DNA of 64,000 nucleotides from CAVROP01 sp050008495 (GTDB taxonomy: Bacteria; Acidobacteriota; Terriglobia; UBA7540). Within the stretch, counting starts at the first letter, position 1; each line of letters opens with the position of its first letter. The notes under the pieces were generated by a model that saw only the letters and a list, made by a program, of their open reading frames with translations, did no database searches and was not told where the DNA came from. The stretch is from assembly GCA_050008495.1 (NCBI GenBank), contig JBEKMN010000012.1, forward strand, positions 1 to 64,000, in the 5' to 3' direction. The position numbers and the translations under genes were made by a program. Below, in pieces: positions 33,593-41,980 of the stretch.

Positions 33593-34537
33593 ATGAAACA
33601 AAAGAGAATTCGTAAATCAGAATTGCCCCAGATCCCAGACCCCACTCCCCAGTCCCTACTCCGAATCACGGAACGCGAAAACCCGTCCTCAGCAGCGCTC
33701 GACACAAAACCCACCGCTGAAATTCTCCGCATCATCAACCGGGAAGATCGGAGCGTCGCTCCAGCCGTCGAGAAGGTCATACCCCGCATCGCGCGCGCAG
33801 TGGATACGGCTGTCGAAGCCATCAGCCGCGGCGGACGGATGATTTATCTGGGCGCCGGGACCAGCGGCAGGCTGGGCGTCCTCGACGCTGCCGAGTGCGG
33901 CCCGACCTTCGACAGCGACCGCGTGCAGGCTGTAATCGCAGGCGGCCGAGGCGCCATGCTGAAGTCCTCAGAAGAGACGGAGGACAACCCTCTCGAGGGC
34001 GAACGTGACTTGCGCCGCATCAGGCTCGGCAGGAAGGATGTCCTGGTCGGAATCTCCGCCAGCGGCCAGGCTCCTTACGTGCTGGGCGGGATGCGCTATG
34101 CTCGCCGGATCGGCGCCAGGACGGTCGGTCTGACTGTCAACCCTGCCGCCCCGATGAAGCCGCTCGCGGACGTCTTCATTGCGCCCGTGGTGGGACCTGA
34201 GGTCCTTACCGGCTCCAGCAGAATGAAGGCCGGAACCGCCCAGAAGCTCGTCCTCAATATGCTCTCCACCACCGTCATGGTCCGCCTGGGGCGCGTCTTC
34301 TCCAGTTGGATGGTCAACATGCGATTGACCAACCGGAAGCTGCGCGAGAGAGGCCAGCGAATCCTGACGCGCTCCACCGGTGCCTCTCCTGTCCGTGCCG
34401 CCCGGACCCTGAGAGCCGCCGGAGGAAATTTGCCGCTGGCCCTGCTGATGTTTCATCGCAGGATAAAACGGGACGAAGCCCAACGACTTCTAGCCACGGG
34501 AAAGAGCCTTGCCTCGCTCCTGCGCGGTCCATCGTAG
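33593..34537 (+). CDS. murQ: N-acetylmuramic acid 6-phosphate etherase
   Basis: 314 aa. Cleaves the lactyl ether of MurNAc 6-phosphate to give GlcNAc 6-phosphate and D-lactate. Homology begins at ITERENPSSAALDTKPTAEILRIINREDRSV. The SIS-domain blocks are intact: GGRMIYLGAGTSGRLGVLDAAECGPTF, DVLVGISASGQAPYVLGGMRYAR, ARTVGLTVNP, PVVGPEVLTGSSRMKAGTAQKLVLNMLST. The C-terminal UBA-like segment is present. ATG 33593 is used; a TTG at 33581 is in frame. The first 25 residues are non-homologous and include a five-unit 7-bp array (33627-33661), so a unit change would shift the frame. No MurNAc kinase is encoded nearby, so phosphorylation must be supplied elsewhere. Confidence 0.95.
   Translation: MKQKRIRKSELPQIPDPTPQSLLRITERENPSSAALDTKPTAEILRIINREDRSVAPAVEKVIPRIARAVDTAVEAISRGGRMIYLGAGTSGRLGVLDAAECGPTFDSDRVQAVIAGGRGAMLKSSEETEDNPLEGERDLRRIRLGRKDVLVGISASGQAPYVLGGMRYARRIGARTVGLTVNPAAPMKPLADVFIAPVVGPEVLTGSSRMKAGTAQKLVLNMLSTTVMVRLGRVFSSWMVNMRLTNRKLRERGQRILTRSTGASPVRAARTLRAAGGNLPLALLMFHRRIKRDEAQRLLATGKSLASLLRGPS
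33627..33661 (+). repeat. 7-bp repeat array inside the 5' end of murQ
   Basis: Five units in strict 7-base register: cccagat, cccagac, cccactc, cccagtc, cctactc. Translated as IPDPTPQSL within the non-conserved leader of MurQ. No later in-frame ATG precedes the conserved core, so the reading frame through this array matters for expression. Confidence 0.7.
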
Positions 34538-34590
34538 GGGCAACCCCTTCAGTTGCCCATGACGGCCACGAGGGTCGTCCCTTCGGGGCT
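34534..34590 (+). repeat. GTAGGGGC-type palindrome at the murQ stop codon
   Basis: The murQ TAG stop is part of GTAGGGGCAACCCCTTC, followed by GTTGCCC and a second GACGGCC..GGGTCGTC-like unit. It is the same interspersed family as at 5034 and 8249. Confidence 0.5.
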
Positions 34591-34630
34591 CCGGACGGCA
34601 TCTGCGGCGCATTGAGACGCCTGAGCTTCC

Positions 34631-37033
34631 TCAGAAGGTCTCGGTCAAGCTAATCTCACTCAACGTCTGGTCCAATCGTTGTGCCGCCTGCTCGCGCTTT
34701 CCGTCGAGATCAGCGATCTGCGCGTGCAGCGCGGCGAGGCGGTCCTCTTGCGTATTGAGTTCACGAGTGTAGCGCTCGGTCAAGGCTTTCTCCTCTGCAC
34801 TGCCCTTGAGCGCCTTCATGTTCTCGCGCAGGCGCGCCTGGTCCGTGCCAATGGAATCGATCTCCTGACGGCGGGCCTGAAGTTGCGCGTCGAGCGTTGC
34901 AATCGCGCTCTTCTGGTCCAGCACGCGCCGGAAAGCCTGCTCCATGGCAGGAGTAACGCGCTGCTGCTGAGTCAGAACTTCGACTTGGTCGCTCGTCAGG
35001 TTGGTGAGCGCCAACGTGGCCGTTTCGGGCTTATGCTCCTCGACTACGAGTTGGCTGCTCTGTTTCGGGTTCACTTTCACCCGGAAACGGTAGAAGGAAG
35101 CTGACGATTCTTCCGGCTTCAGGTTGTCCGCAAGCTTCCACTCAGGGCGAGCCGGGTGCTCGATGACAACGCCTCGTGAAGTGACGTCCGAATTAGAAAT
35201 CTTGTAACTTTTGCTCGAACGTTGTTCCCGGGTGGTGAGCATCAGACCCTTGTTGATCACAATCTTGCTGATGGGTTTCTCCGAAAAGTTCTCCTCTACC
35301 TGAACGTGCAATGCCGGGTCGGGCGCGTAGGAGACCAGCCGCTTTTCGCCAGGATGAACGGCTTCCAGCAGTCCCTGGCCGGCAAACGTATCGCCTTCCA
35401 GCACGTTGAAGCTTCCTGCATCCAGCGTCTGCCCGCTTGTGTTGGTCAGCCAGAGGGCGCGCAGGGCCGCGGCCGACTCGGCGTTCCACAACGTCACCTT
35501 CTCCGCATCAATGTGCGCCTGGATAATTGGAACCAAGGCCGACTGGTTCTTATCAATGGTCACGGTTTGCTTGATATCGTATTCGAAGAGGTCGCCGATT
35601 TCCTTCCCTTCCGCTTCGGGCTGCTGCTCTTCCATTCGCCTCTCGGGCTCGGCCGCAACCATAATCGTCTCCCCAGTGACCCCGACCGCCAACGTCGGGT
35701 GAAACTGATTCATCCTGCCGGAGGCGACGGCCATGTTGTTCATCGCTAGCCGCTGAAATCCCGGTGAGTCAACGGTTAGGGTTGAGTCCCCTGGCTGGGC
35801 GTTTCGGAACCGGTAGTGGCCCTGAGAATCGGCCCGGGTGGTCCGGGAGGCGCCGTTGGCGTTGTTCGTCAGGGTCACCTTGGCATTCGGAATCACAGCC
35901 CCGGTCTGATCCCTCACGATTCCCTCCAGGCCGGTCGTCCCGCCGACCAAGCCACCTATCGTGCCGCCCATTACCCCACCTGGACCGTTGCCGGGGGCGC
36001 CCACAGAGTACACCCCGCCGCCGGTTCCTCCGCCCTCGCCGGAACCCGGAGGCGGGGGTGGAGCCGGCGCTGCCATGAGCGCCATTTCATGCGTCTGGGG
36101 CGTGAGTGTCATTTCCTGAGGGAGTGCTACCACCGGCCGGCGCACGTAATAGGGCTGCGAGATCTGCTGGATGAAAGACTGCGGCGCGCCCGCGACAAGA
36201 GAGAGTCGGACGCCTTTCCAGTCCTCGCCGATCGTATTGTCCACCACCGCCCATCCCTGGATCAGCGGCGAGTCGCCAGGCTTGTCAGTAAGCAGGATGC
36301 GGTAAGTGCTCTTCCAAACCGGCACTTCGCTGATGTAACTCACAAACACGTCGCGTTCGCCCTCGCCTGTGGCGGAGATGGTCATGCGGCGCAAGTCCAT
36401 GGCCTTGGCAGACCCGATGAGGTTCAGGTAGCGCCCCACATCATCGCTCAGGTCGCGATCGGCGATGCGCACCGAAGTGGCCGGCCCCATCTCGAAGCTG
36501 CGCAGTTCGCCCCCATCGGTTACAAGGGAAAGTTCGGTGACTTCCATCAGTTGCTCGCCTTTGGGGTTGAGGGTCTTGCGTGTCTCGACGCTCAACACCC
36601 GGCCCGCGCCGGACGCCGAACCGTTGTGGACCTCCACTCTTGTGCCGCGCAGGGCGTTGAGAAAATCATCCCGCGAAATCCCCTCGCTGAGGGGCAATCG
36701 AAGCGCCTTCAGCCGCTCGCTGAGGGGCGCAATCGAGTTGAACCGCACACCGCTAATCCGGCCTGAGCCGAGGTCCACCACGGTGAGCGAGTTGAGGACG
36801 TCATTAAGCTGTGCCGTCGTGAAGTCGATGTTGAGCTCCTGCGTGCCGCGTACCCGCGCGGAGTGCTCGAAGTAGCCAACTCCGTTCTTGTAGAGCACCA
36901 CTCGTTTCACCGGCAATCGCTCCTGCGACTCCGCCGCGACTTTCGTCTCAGCTAGGCCACTGGGCTTCTGCTGGGCATTCGCGATGCCCGCAAGCAAAAC
37001 CATTAATGCACTTGTGACTATTAATCTCCGCAT
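34631..37033 (-). CDS. DUF4139-type protein with an inserted carboxypeptidase-regulatory-like domain
   Basis: 800 aa from the ATG at 37033 (GGGGGG ahead). A signal peptide is at 1-20. Residues 40-300 contain the DUF4139-type start (PVKRVVLYKNGVGYFEHSARV) and strands ending IRIADRDLSDDVGRYL and SEVPVWKSTYRILL. A proline/glycine-rich stretch (about 320-365) leads to residues 367-462, a carboxypeptidase-regulatory (Cna-B-like) domain: GLEGIVRDQTGAVIPNAKV, then YRFRNAQPGDSTLTVDSPGF. This is normally the N-terminus of acidobacterial TonB-dependent Oar-like receptors. The DUF4139 strands resume at about 485 (EYDIKQTVTIDKNQSALVPI). Residues about 690-800 are a coiled coil. Outer surface location is likely; function is unknown. 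Confidence 0.85.
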   Translation of the reverse strand: MRRLIVTSALMVLLAGIANAQQKPSGLAETKVAAESQERLPVKRVVLYKNGVGYFEHSARVRGTQELNIDFTTAQLNDVLNSLTVVDLGSGRISGVRFNSIAPLSERLKALRLPLSEGISRDDFLNALRGTRVEVHNGSASGAGRVLSVETRKTLNPKGEQLMEVTELSLVTDGGELRSFEMGPATSVRIADRDLSDDVGRYLNLIGSAKAMDLRRMTISATGEGERDVFVSYISEVPVWKSTYRILLTDKPGDSPLIQGWAVVDNTIGEDWKGVRLSLVAGAPQSFIQQISQPYYVRRPVVALPQEMTLTPQTHEMALMAAPAPPPPPGSGEGGGTGGGVYSVGAPGNGPGGVMGGTIGGLVGGTTGLEGIVRDQTGAVIPNAKVTLTNNANGASRTTRADSQGHYRFRNAQPGDSTLTVDSPGFQRLAMNNMAVASGRMNQFHPTLAVGVTGETIMVAAEPERRMEEQQPEAEGKEIGDLFEYDIKQTVTIDKNQSALVPIIQAHIDAEKVTLWNAESAAALRALWLTNTSGQTLDAGSFNVLEGDTFAGQGLLEAVHPGEKRLVSYAPDPALHVQVEENFSEKPISKIVINKGLMLTTREQRSSKSYKISNSDVTSRGVVIEHPARPEWKLADNLKPEESSASFYRFRVKVNPKQSSQLVVEEHKPETATLALTNLTSDQVEVLTQQQRVTPAMEQAFRRVLDQKSAIATLDAQLQARRQEIDSIGTDQARLRENMKALKGSAEEKALTERYTRELNTQEDRLAALHAQIADLDGKREQAAQRLDQTLSEISLTETF
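35648..35929 (-). other. Inserted Cna-B/carboxypeptidase-regulatory-like module
   Basis: Domain boundaries within the DUF4139 gene. The module is flanked by a low-complexity Pro/Gly linker on one side and a Glu-rich linker on the other, as expected for a domain insertion. Confidence 0.65.
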
Positions 37034-37145
37034 TAAATCCCCCCTCGTATTGGAAAGTAGCAAAGCGGCGTGTTGACTAAACGTGTTCGCCGTTCTTTGG
37101 CTTAGACACCGGAGCCCAATCTCAGGTTGCCGGCCCTTTCCGGTT

Positions 37146-37204
37146 ATTTTGTGGCGCGGGCGTCCCGCCCGCGCGTCAGCGGGCGAGACGCCCGCACCAC
37201 AAAA
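37146..37204. repeat. Palindrome of the GGCGGGACGCCCGC family
   Basis: Left arm ATTTTGTGGCGCGGGCGTCC and right arm GACGCCCGCACCACAAAAT are inverted around a GC-rich centre. A half copy lies at 6702-6723. It sits upstream of the small exported protein gene at 37275. Confidence 0.65.
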
Positions 37205-37274
37205 TCAAAAATCGTGGAACTTTCCCAGGTCCCACTGCGTTCCTCGCTTTAGAGTGAGGAGGTGGTCCCCGATG

Positions 37275-37856
37275 ATGAAGAAAACAGTTGGCGTGATGGT
37301 TGGCATGTTGGTCTTTGCGGCGCTGGCGTTGCCCGCGGACCGTTGGATACACATCCGGGTCACCGAGTCGGGTCCGGACGGAGATCGGGTGCGCGTCAAC
37401 ATTCCACTGAGCCTGGCGGAAGCCGTTCTTCCCACGATCAAATGTGACAAGCTCTACGAAGGCAGAGTCAAGGTGGAAGGCCATGCCTTTGACCAAGTGG
37501 ATGTGCGCGCCTTGCTGGAAGCGGTGCGCAAGACGCAGGACAACCAGTACGTCACCGTCGAGTCGAAGGATCAAAACGTGGAGGTTGCAAAAGCCGGGGA
37601 GTTCCTGCTCATCAAAGTTCACGAGAACCGCAAGCGCGGCGCGAAGAAGGACCAGGCTTCGAAAACGACAAACACGGTAGACATCAAGATTCCATTTAGG
37701 GTCGCACACGCCCTGCTCTCAGGCCCCAACGACGAACTGAATGTGCTGGCGGCAGTGCGTGCTCTCGACGAATACCAGAATCTGGAGTTGGTCACCGTGA
37801 AGGACGGCAGCGACGACGTTCGCATCTGGGTGGATTCGAATAATACCGCGGACTGA
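37275..37856 (+). CDS. Small exported protein with two related alpha/beta repeats
   Basis: 193 aa. ATGs at 37272 and 37275 are equivalent; AGGAGGTGG lies eight to eleven bases upstream. The signal peptide ends ALALPAD. The mature part has two similar modules. The first begins DRVRVNIPLSLAEAVLP and ends NVEVAKAGEFLLIKV. The second begins NTVDIKIPFRVAHALLS and ends DVRIWVDSN. Each has a strand-helix-strand plan with an [IV]P[FL]xxAxALL helix. The next gene (37986) carries the same plan. I do not recognise the family; it is not related to its DUF4139 neighbour by sequence. Confidence 0.75.
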   Translation: MKKTVGVMVGMLVFAALALPADRWIHIRVTESGPDGDRVRVNIPLSLAEAVLPTIKCDKLYEGRVKVEGHAFDQVDVRALLEAVRKTQDNQYVTVESKDQNVEVAKAGEFLLIKVHENRKRGAKKDQASKTTNTVDIKIPFRVAHALLSGPNDELNVLAAVRALDEYQNLELVTVKDGSDDVRIWVDSNNTAD

Positions 37857-37860
37857 TAGT

Positions 37861-37960
37861 TTGGAGTGCGGCAGCGAAGCTGCCGCCTTGGATTGCATTA
37901 GCGCGAGCTACCGCTTTCGAGCCGAAATTCGAAGGCGGCAGCTTCGCTGCCGCACTCCAA
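37861..37960. repeat. Interspersed palindrome with perfect 28-bp arms
   Basis: 37861-37888 (TTGGAGTGCGGCAGCGAAGC..., 28 bp) is the exact reverse complement of 37933-37960, with a 44-bp loop. It starts four bases after the stop of the upstream small exported protein gene. A diverged copy spans 50034-50199. Confidence 0.85.
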
Positions 37961-37985
37961 GTAAGTCACCAAAAGGCGGTGGATT

Positions 37986-38408
37986 ATGACGGCAGGCATG
38001 GCAGTTCTCGCAGGGACGCTCGGGGTCTTCACGGCAGGCGCTGTGGTTGTCTGTAACGAGGGGGCGGTAAGGGTCGATGTGCGGGAAAAGAGCCAAGGTG
38101 GCAACCACATCCATTTGATTTTGCCCGCCGCCGTTGCCCCGGTGGCTGCATTTATGATCCCCAGGAGCAAACTCCACGACGCTCGCGACAAAATCAGGCC
38201 ATGGCTTCCGACCATTAAAGCGGCCAGCGAAGAACTCGCGCGATGCGCCGACGGCCCGCTAGTTGAGGTAGATAGCCGTCGCGAGCATGTGAGAGTCTTC
38301 AAGTTGCAGGGGTCTGTTTTTATCGACGTAGACTCGGATGAGGAAACGGTTCACGTCTCATTTCCGCTTGAAGCGGCCGCCGACACCGTGAGCCAGTTAG
38401 CAAGGTAA
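37986..38408 (+). CDS. Small protein related to the preceding exported protein
   Basis: 140 aa. AAGGCGGTGG precedes the ATG. The first 22 residues are a hydrophobic leader (MAVLAGTLGVFTAGAVVV). Two strand-helix segments match the modules of the upstream gene: NHIHLILPAAVAPVAAF and ETVHVSFPLEAAADTVSQL. Together with strands GPLVEVDSRREHVRVF and GSVFIDVD they suggest an ancestral duplication. A likely two-gene unit with 37275, interrupted by a palindrome. Function unknown. Confidence 0.7.
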   Translation: MTAGMAVLAGTLGVFTAGAVVVCNEGAVRVDVREKSQGGNHIHLILPAAVAPVAAFMIPRSKLHDARDKIRPWLPTIKAASEELARCADGPLVEVDSRREHVRVFKLQGSVFIDVDSDEETVHVSFPLEAAADTVSQLAR

Positions 38409-38566
38409 GCTTGAACTGCCTCTCCTCGGCGGAGCGGGAGACAGGGGGTGGCCGGTTCGAGTGCGTCCTCCATCAGCCACCCCCTAACCCGGTTAAGCAG
38501 GGAGCGGGCTCTCTCGAAGATCACGTCCCAAGCGGGCACAAACTCATCACACAACTTAACCACCCT

Positions 38567-38615
38567 CCGCCCCTCCTTGGCTTTGGAGGGGAGATAAGGC
38601 AGCCAAGGAGGGGGA
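38567..38615. repeat. CCCTCCTTGGCT hairpin
   Basis: Arms CCCTCCTTGGCT and AGCCAAGGAGGGG face each other around an 18-base loop, just downstream of the first SBBP gene stop. It may act as a terminator for either convergent gene. Confidence 0.55.
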
Positions 38616-38626
38616 CCACGCCGACC

Positions 38627-41600
38627 TCAATTCACCGTCAGGGTGAGATTGATCGTGTGGGTGAGGGTGGAAGTCGAGGCGGCGGTTCCCGTGACTACCA
38701 CGGTGTAAGTCCCCGCAGGCGTACCGGGGATGGTCTTGGGAGCAGGAGTGTTCGACCCACCGCCGCAAGCGGTCCACAGCATCGCCAGAAGCAAGCACGC
38801 GCCCAGAAGATACGCGGCGCGACGCTTCCTGGCGGCAGCCAGCGTCGCCAAACTTGCCAGCCCCAATATACCATACAGCCAGAACACTCGGCCCAAGCTC
38901 GTAAAGCCCGGCGGCAAGAGTCTTCCCGCAGGTGGAGCGAGTTGCGAAATGGACGCCGTAGTCGAAACGGCCACCGCTACGCTCGCGGCTGACGTGCCGT
39001 TCGGGGTCACAGTATTGGGCGTGACCGTGCAAACGGATGCCGTGGGCGCCCCGGTGCACACCAGGTTCACCGCCTGGCTGAACCCGTCTTCGGAGCCGAC
39101 CGCGAGATTGTAATTTGCCGTCTGCCCCGCGCTCACCGTCTGGCTCGTAGTGGTGCTGGACAGCGCGAAGTCGATTCCAGTGCCCGAAAGCTCGACCGTC
39201 TGCGGGCTGGTGCTGGCGTTGTCCGTCAGGGTCAGCGTGCCGCTTGCACTCCCGGCGCCGATGGGCGAGAAAGTGACGCTGATCGCGCAACTCGCGCCGG
39301 CCGCCACGGAACTGCCGCAAGTGTTGGTCTCGGCGAAGCTACCGGTTCGAGTGATCTTGAGGGGAGTCAGAGTGCCATTGCCCGCGTTCGTCAGGGTTAT
39401 CGTCTGCGGGGCGCTTTGCGTCGAGACGGTCTGCCCGGCGAAGTTGAGGGAACTGGTCGACAGATTTGCGACCGGCGCCAGCGCTGTTCCGCTCAGCGTC
39501 ACCGTTTGTGGGCTGTTGCTGGCGTAATCGGTCAGCGTCAGCGAGCCGGTTTGGGGTCCATAAACACTAGGCGCGAACATTACATTGATCGTGCAACTGG
39601 AATTGGCGGCAACGGCGGGCATGCAGTTATTGCTCTGCGTCCAACCGGCCGAGATCGCCACGTTGCTGACCGTGAGGGGCACCGTGCCGGGATTCATGAG
39701 GGTCACGACTTGCGGAGAACTCGTACTCCCCGCATCCTGGCCGCTGAAGGTCAAACTCGCGGGGGAGAGCGTCGCAGCGGGCGCGGTTCCGGTGCCACTC
39801 AACGCGATGGTTTCAGGGCTGCCCGCTCCCGTGTAGGTAATAGTCAGCGCGCCGGTTCTCGTCCCTGTGTCGGTAGGCGTAAAGGTCACATTGATCGCGC
39901 AAGTAGATCCCCCACTTAACGAGCCGCCACCGTAAGCGCAGGAGTTGGCCATAGTGACTAGCGCAAAGTCGCCGCTGGCGGTGATGCTGGTAAGGCTGAC
40001 GGCCGCATTGCTGATAGGGGTTAGCGTGATGCTCTCTGCCGGACTCGTCGTGCCGCCGAGCACGGTTCCGAAATTGAGTGTGCCAGGGAAGAAGGTGACC
40101 GCTGGGGGCGGCGAGATCATGGCCACGAAGGCGGCTCCTGGACTCGATTGCACCGGGTTGACGGTGGGAAAGTTACCGCTGCTTATTCCGGTCACATATG
40201 CGTCGCCAGAGGAATCAACAGCAATCGCATTGGCTATCGCGTAGGTGTTTCCGCCCAGGTAAGTGGAATAGGCCAGAGCCGACCCGGCGGCGTTCAGGCA
40301 GGCCACGAATCCGGTGAACTCCTCTCCTCCGCCGCTCGTGTTTCCATTCGTGGTTTGGATCGCGTTCGCCGTGGGGAAGTCAGGTGAGGCAGTTTCCCCG
40401 GCAACGTAGGCCACGCCTCTGGAGTCGATGCCGATGCCAAGTCCTTCGTCGCCGCAATCACTAGGGCCAGCGTTATATAAACAACCGCTGCCTCCGAGAA
40501 ATGTCGAATAGACGAGGGCTGAGCCGGCCGCGTTAAATTTAGTGACGAAGACGTTATCGGCGCCAGATTTCGACTGGTAGGTCTCGATCGGATTGACGGT
40601 GGGAAAATCCGGCGACCACGTGCCCCCCGTCACATAGGCATTGCCGAAGGAATCGACCGCTACACCCCTCCCCTCTTCCTCAACACTGCCGCCCAGATAG
40701 GTGGAATAGACCAGGGCCGAGCCGGCAGGGTTCAATTTGGCCACAAACGCCGTGCCGTACATATTGTCGGATCTGCCCGGAGCCGCTTGAAAGGGGTTGA
40801 CGGTGGGAAAGTTGCTGGAAGTAGTGAAGCCGGTTACATACGCGTTGCCCGACGAATCCACCGCGATACCTCCGCCGCCGTCCCCATTGCTGCCGCCCAG
40901 GTAGGTGGAATAGACAAGCGCGGAGCCGGCCGCGTTCAGCTTACTGACAAAAGCGTTCTCGAAGCCGTTGAGGCTCGGCTGCAACGGGTTCGCCGTGGGA
41001 AAATCGCTTGAATAGGCGTCCCCCGTCAGGTAGGCGTTGCCCGAAGAATCGACCGCGATCCCCGTGGCTCTGTCATTGCCGCTGCTGCCTCCAAGGTAAG
41101 TAGAATAGACAAGGCCCGCTCCGGCGGGATTGAACTTGGTCACAAACGGGTCGCAATTACCCTTGAGGCTCGCTTGCAGCGGAAGAGCTGTGGGAAAATC
41201 GCTCGAACAAGTCCAACCGGTCACGTAGGCGCTTCCGGCGGAGTCCACGGCGATGGCTTCGCCCGCGTCGCCCCCACTGCCGCCCAGGTAGGTAGAGTAG
41301 ACAAGGGCAGTGCCGGTTGCGTTGAATTTGGTTACAAAGACAGTGCCATCCGGGGATTTGTTCGTCGCCTGGAACGGGTTGACAGTCGGAAAGTTGTCCG
41401 AAACGGTCATGCCGGTAACGTAGGCGTTGCCGGAAGAATCCACAGCAATGCCGTTGGCCCTGTCTGTGCCATTATCCGCGCCGAGGTAGGTCGAATAGAC
41501 GAGTTCGGGGTCAATCACCAAGGGCTTGGAGTGGTCGTAAGGGCCGACTGCGAAGTGAATGCGATTGCGAGCGCTCAGAACGAAGCCGCCTTGAACCAGT

Positions 41601-41980
41601 GACGAGTGGCGAGTGACGAGTGACGAGCCTTCGCCGGGTTGGTAGATTTCTGGCTTGTGGAATCGGATCTCGCCGCCTTTGGCTGAAATCACGAGGTCGC
41701 CGTCGCGGTCAATTCGTAGCGGCGACCCTTGTGGTCGCCCTTGGGCGGGCACAAGGCCCGCCCCTACGTCCAGTGCAATGGCGTTCGCGTCGGCGCCGGG
41801 CGCGACGATGAAGTCATACTCGAGTTCCCCGTCCTGGTTGCCATAGTAAACCAGGTCGATGCCGGGATAAACATCCCGGTATGCTACCTTCGCGTAGGTG
41901 GGGACGTTCGCGCGCCACTTCTTTGGGTCGTTGCCAATAAAATAGTTGACCTTCCCCGGCAGTTCGTCCTGTCCGCTCAC
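38627..41980 (-). CDS. SBBP beta-propeller/Hydin-module secreted protein, main part of a frameshifted gene
   Basis: 1117 aa from the first usable start codon after the frameshift; the frame is open further upstream to about 42104. Residues 1-160 finish the DUF7948-type N-terminal domain (LPGKVNYFIGNDPKKWRANV, DVYPGIDLVYYGNQ). Seven SBBP propeller repeats follow, each with a [LV]VYSTYLGG...GIAVDSSGNAYVTG core. Three ASPM/SPD-2/Hydin-like beta modules come next (GTLNFGTVLGG, SLTFSGQDAG, SLNFAGQTVS). The end is a hydrophobic segment, a basic patch (RKRRAAYLLG), a lipobox-like LWTACGGG and a TLTHTINLTLTVN strand. It should be a large surface or secreted protein. A near-identical paralogue starts 200 bp away. 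Confidence 0.85.
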   Translation of the reverse strand: MSGQDELPGKVNYFIGNDPKKWRANVPTYAKVAYRDVYPGIDLVYYGNQDGELEYDFIVAPGADANAIALDVGAGLVPAQGRPQGSPLRIDRDGDLVISAKGGEIRFHKPEIYQPGEGSSLVTRHSSLVQGGFVLSARNRIHFAVGPYDHSKPLVIDPELVYSTYLGADNGTDRANGIAVDSSGNAYVTGMTVSDNFPTVNPFQATNKSPDGTVFVTKFNATGTALVYSTYLGGSGGDAGEAIAVDSAGSAYVTGWTCSSDFPTALPLQASLKGNCDPFVTKFNPAGAGLVYSTYLGGSSGNDRATGIAVDSSGNAYLTGDAYSSDFPTANPLQPSLNGFENAFVSKLNAAGSALVYSTYLGGSNGDGGGGIAVDSSGNAYVTGFTTSSNFPTVNPFQAAPGRSDNMYGTAFVAKLNPAGSALVYSTYLGGSVEEEGRGVAVDSFGNAYVTGGTWSPDFPTVNPIETYQSKSGADNVFVTKFNAAGSALVYSTFLGGSGCLYNAGPSDCGDEGLGIGIDSRGVAYVAGETASPDFPTANAIQTTNGNTSGGGEEFTGFVACLNAAGSALAYSTYLGGNTYAIANAIAVDSSGDAYVTGISSGNFPTVNPVQSSPGAAFVAMISPPPAVTFFPGTLNFGTVLGGTTSPAESITLTPISNAAVSLTSITASGDFALVTMANSCAYGGGSLSGGSTCAINVTFTPTDTGTRTGALTITYTGAGSPETIALSGTGTAPAATLSPASLTFSGQDAGSTSSPQVVTLMNPGTVPLTVSNVAISAGWTQSNNCMPAVAANSSCTINVMFAPSVYGPQTGSLTLTDYASNSPQTVTLSGTALAPVANLSTSSLNFAGQTVSTQSAPQTITLTNAGNGTLTPLKITRTGSFAETNTCGSSVAAGASCAISVTFSPIGAGSASGTLTLTDNASTSPQTVELSGTGIDFALSSTTTSQTVSAGQTANYNLAVGSEDGFSQAVNLVCTGAPTASVCTVTPNTVTPNGTSAASVAVAVSTTASISQLAPPAGRLLPPGFTSLGRVFWLYGILGLASLATLAAARKRRAAYLLGACLLLAMLWTACGGGSNTPAPKTIPGTPAGTYTVVVTGTAASTSTLTHTINLTLTVN
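41599..41626 (-). repeat. Four-unit 7-bp array inside the first SBBP gene
   Basis: Units gtgacga, gtggcga, gtgacga and gtgacga lie in strict register, translated on the minus strand as SSLVTRHSSLV in a linker ahead of the propeller. Confidence 0.7.
41716..41766. repeat. GTAGGGGC palindrome inside the first SBBP gene
   Basis: The DNA reads GTAGGGGCGGGCCTTGTG on the minus strand, followed by its inverted GGTCGCCGCTAC counterpart. It encodes the linker GAGLVPAQGRPQGSPLRI. The paralogous gene has the same element at 46054-46105. Confidence 0.7.
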
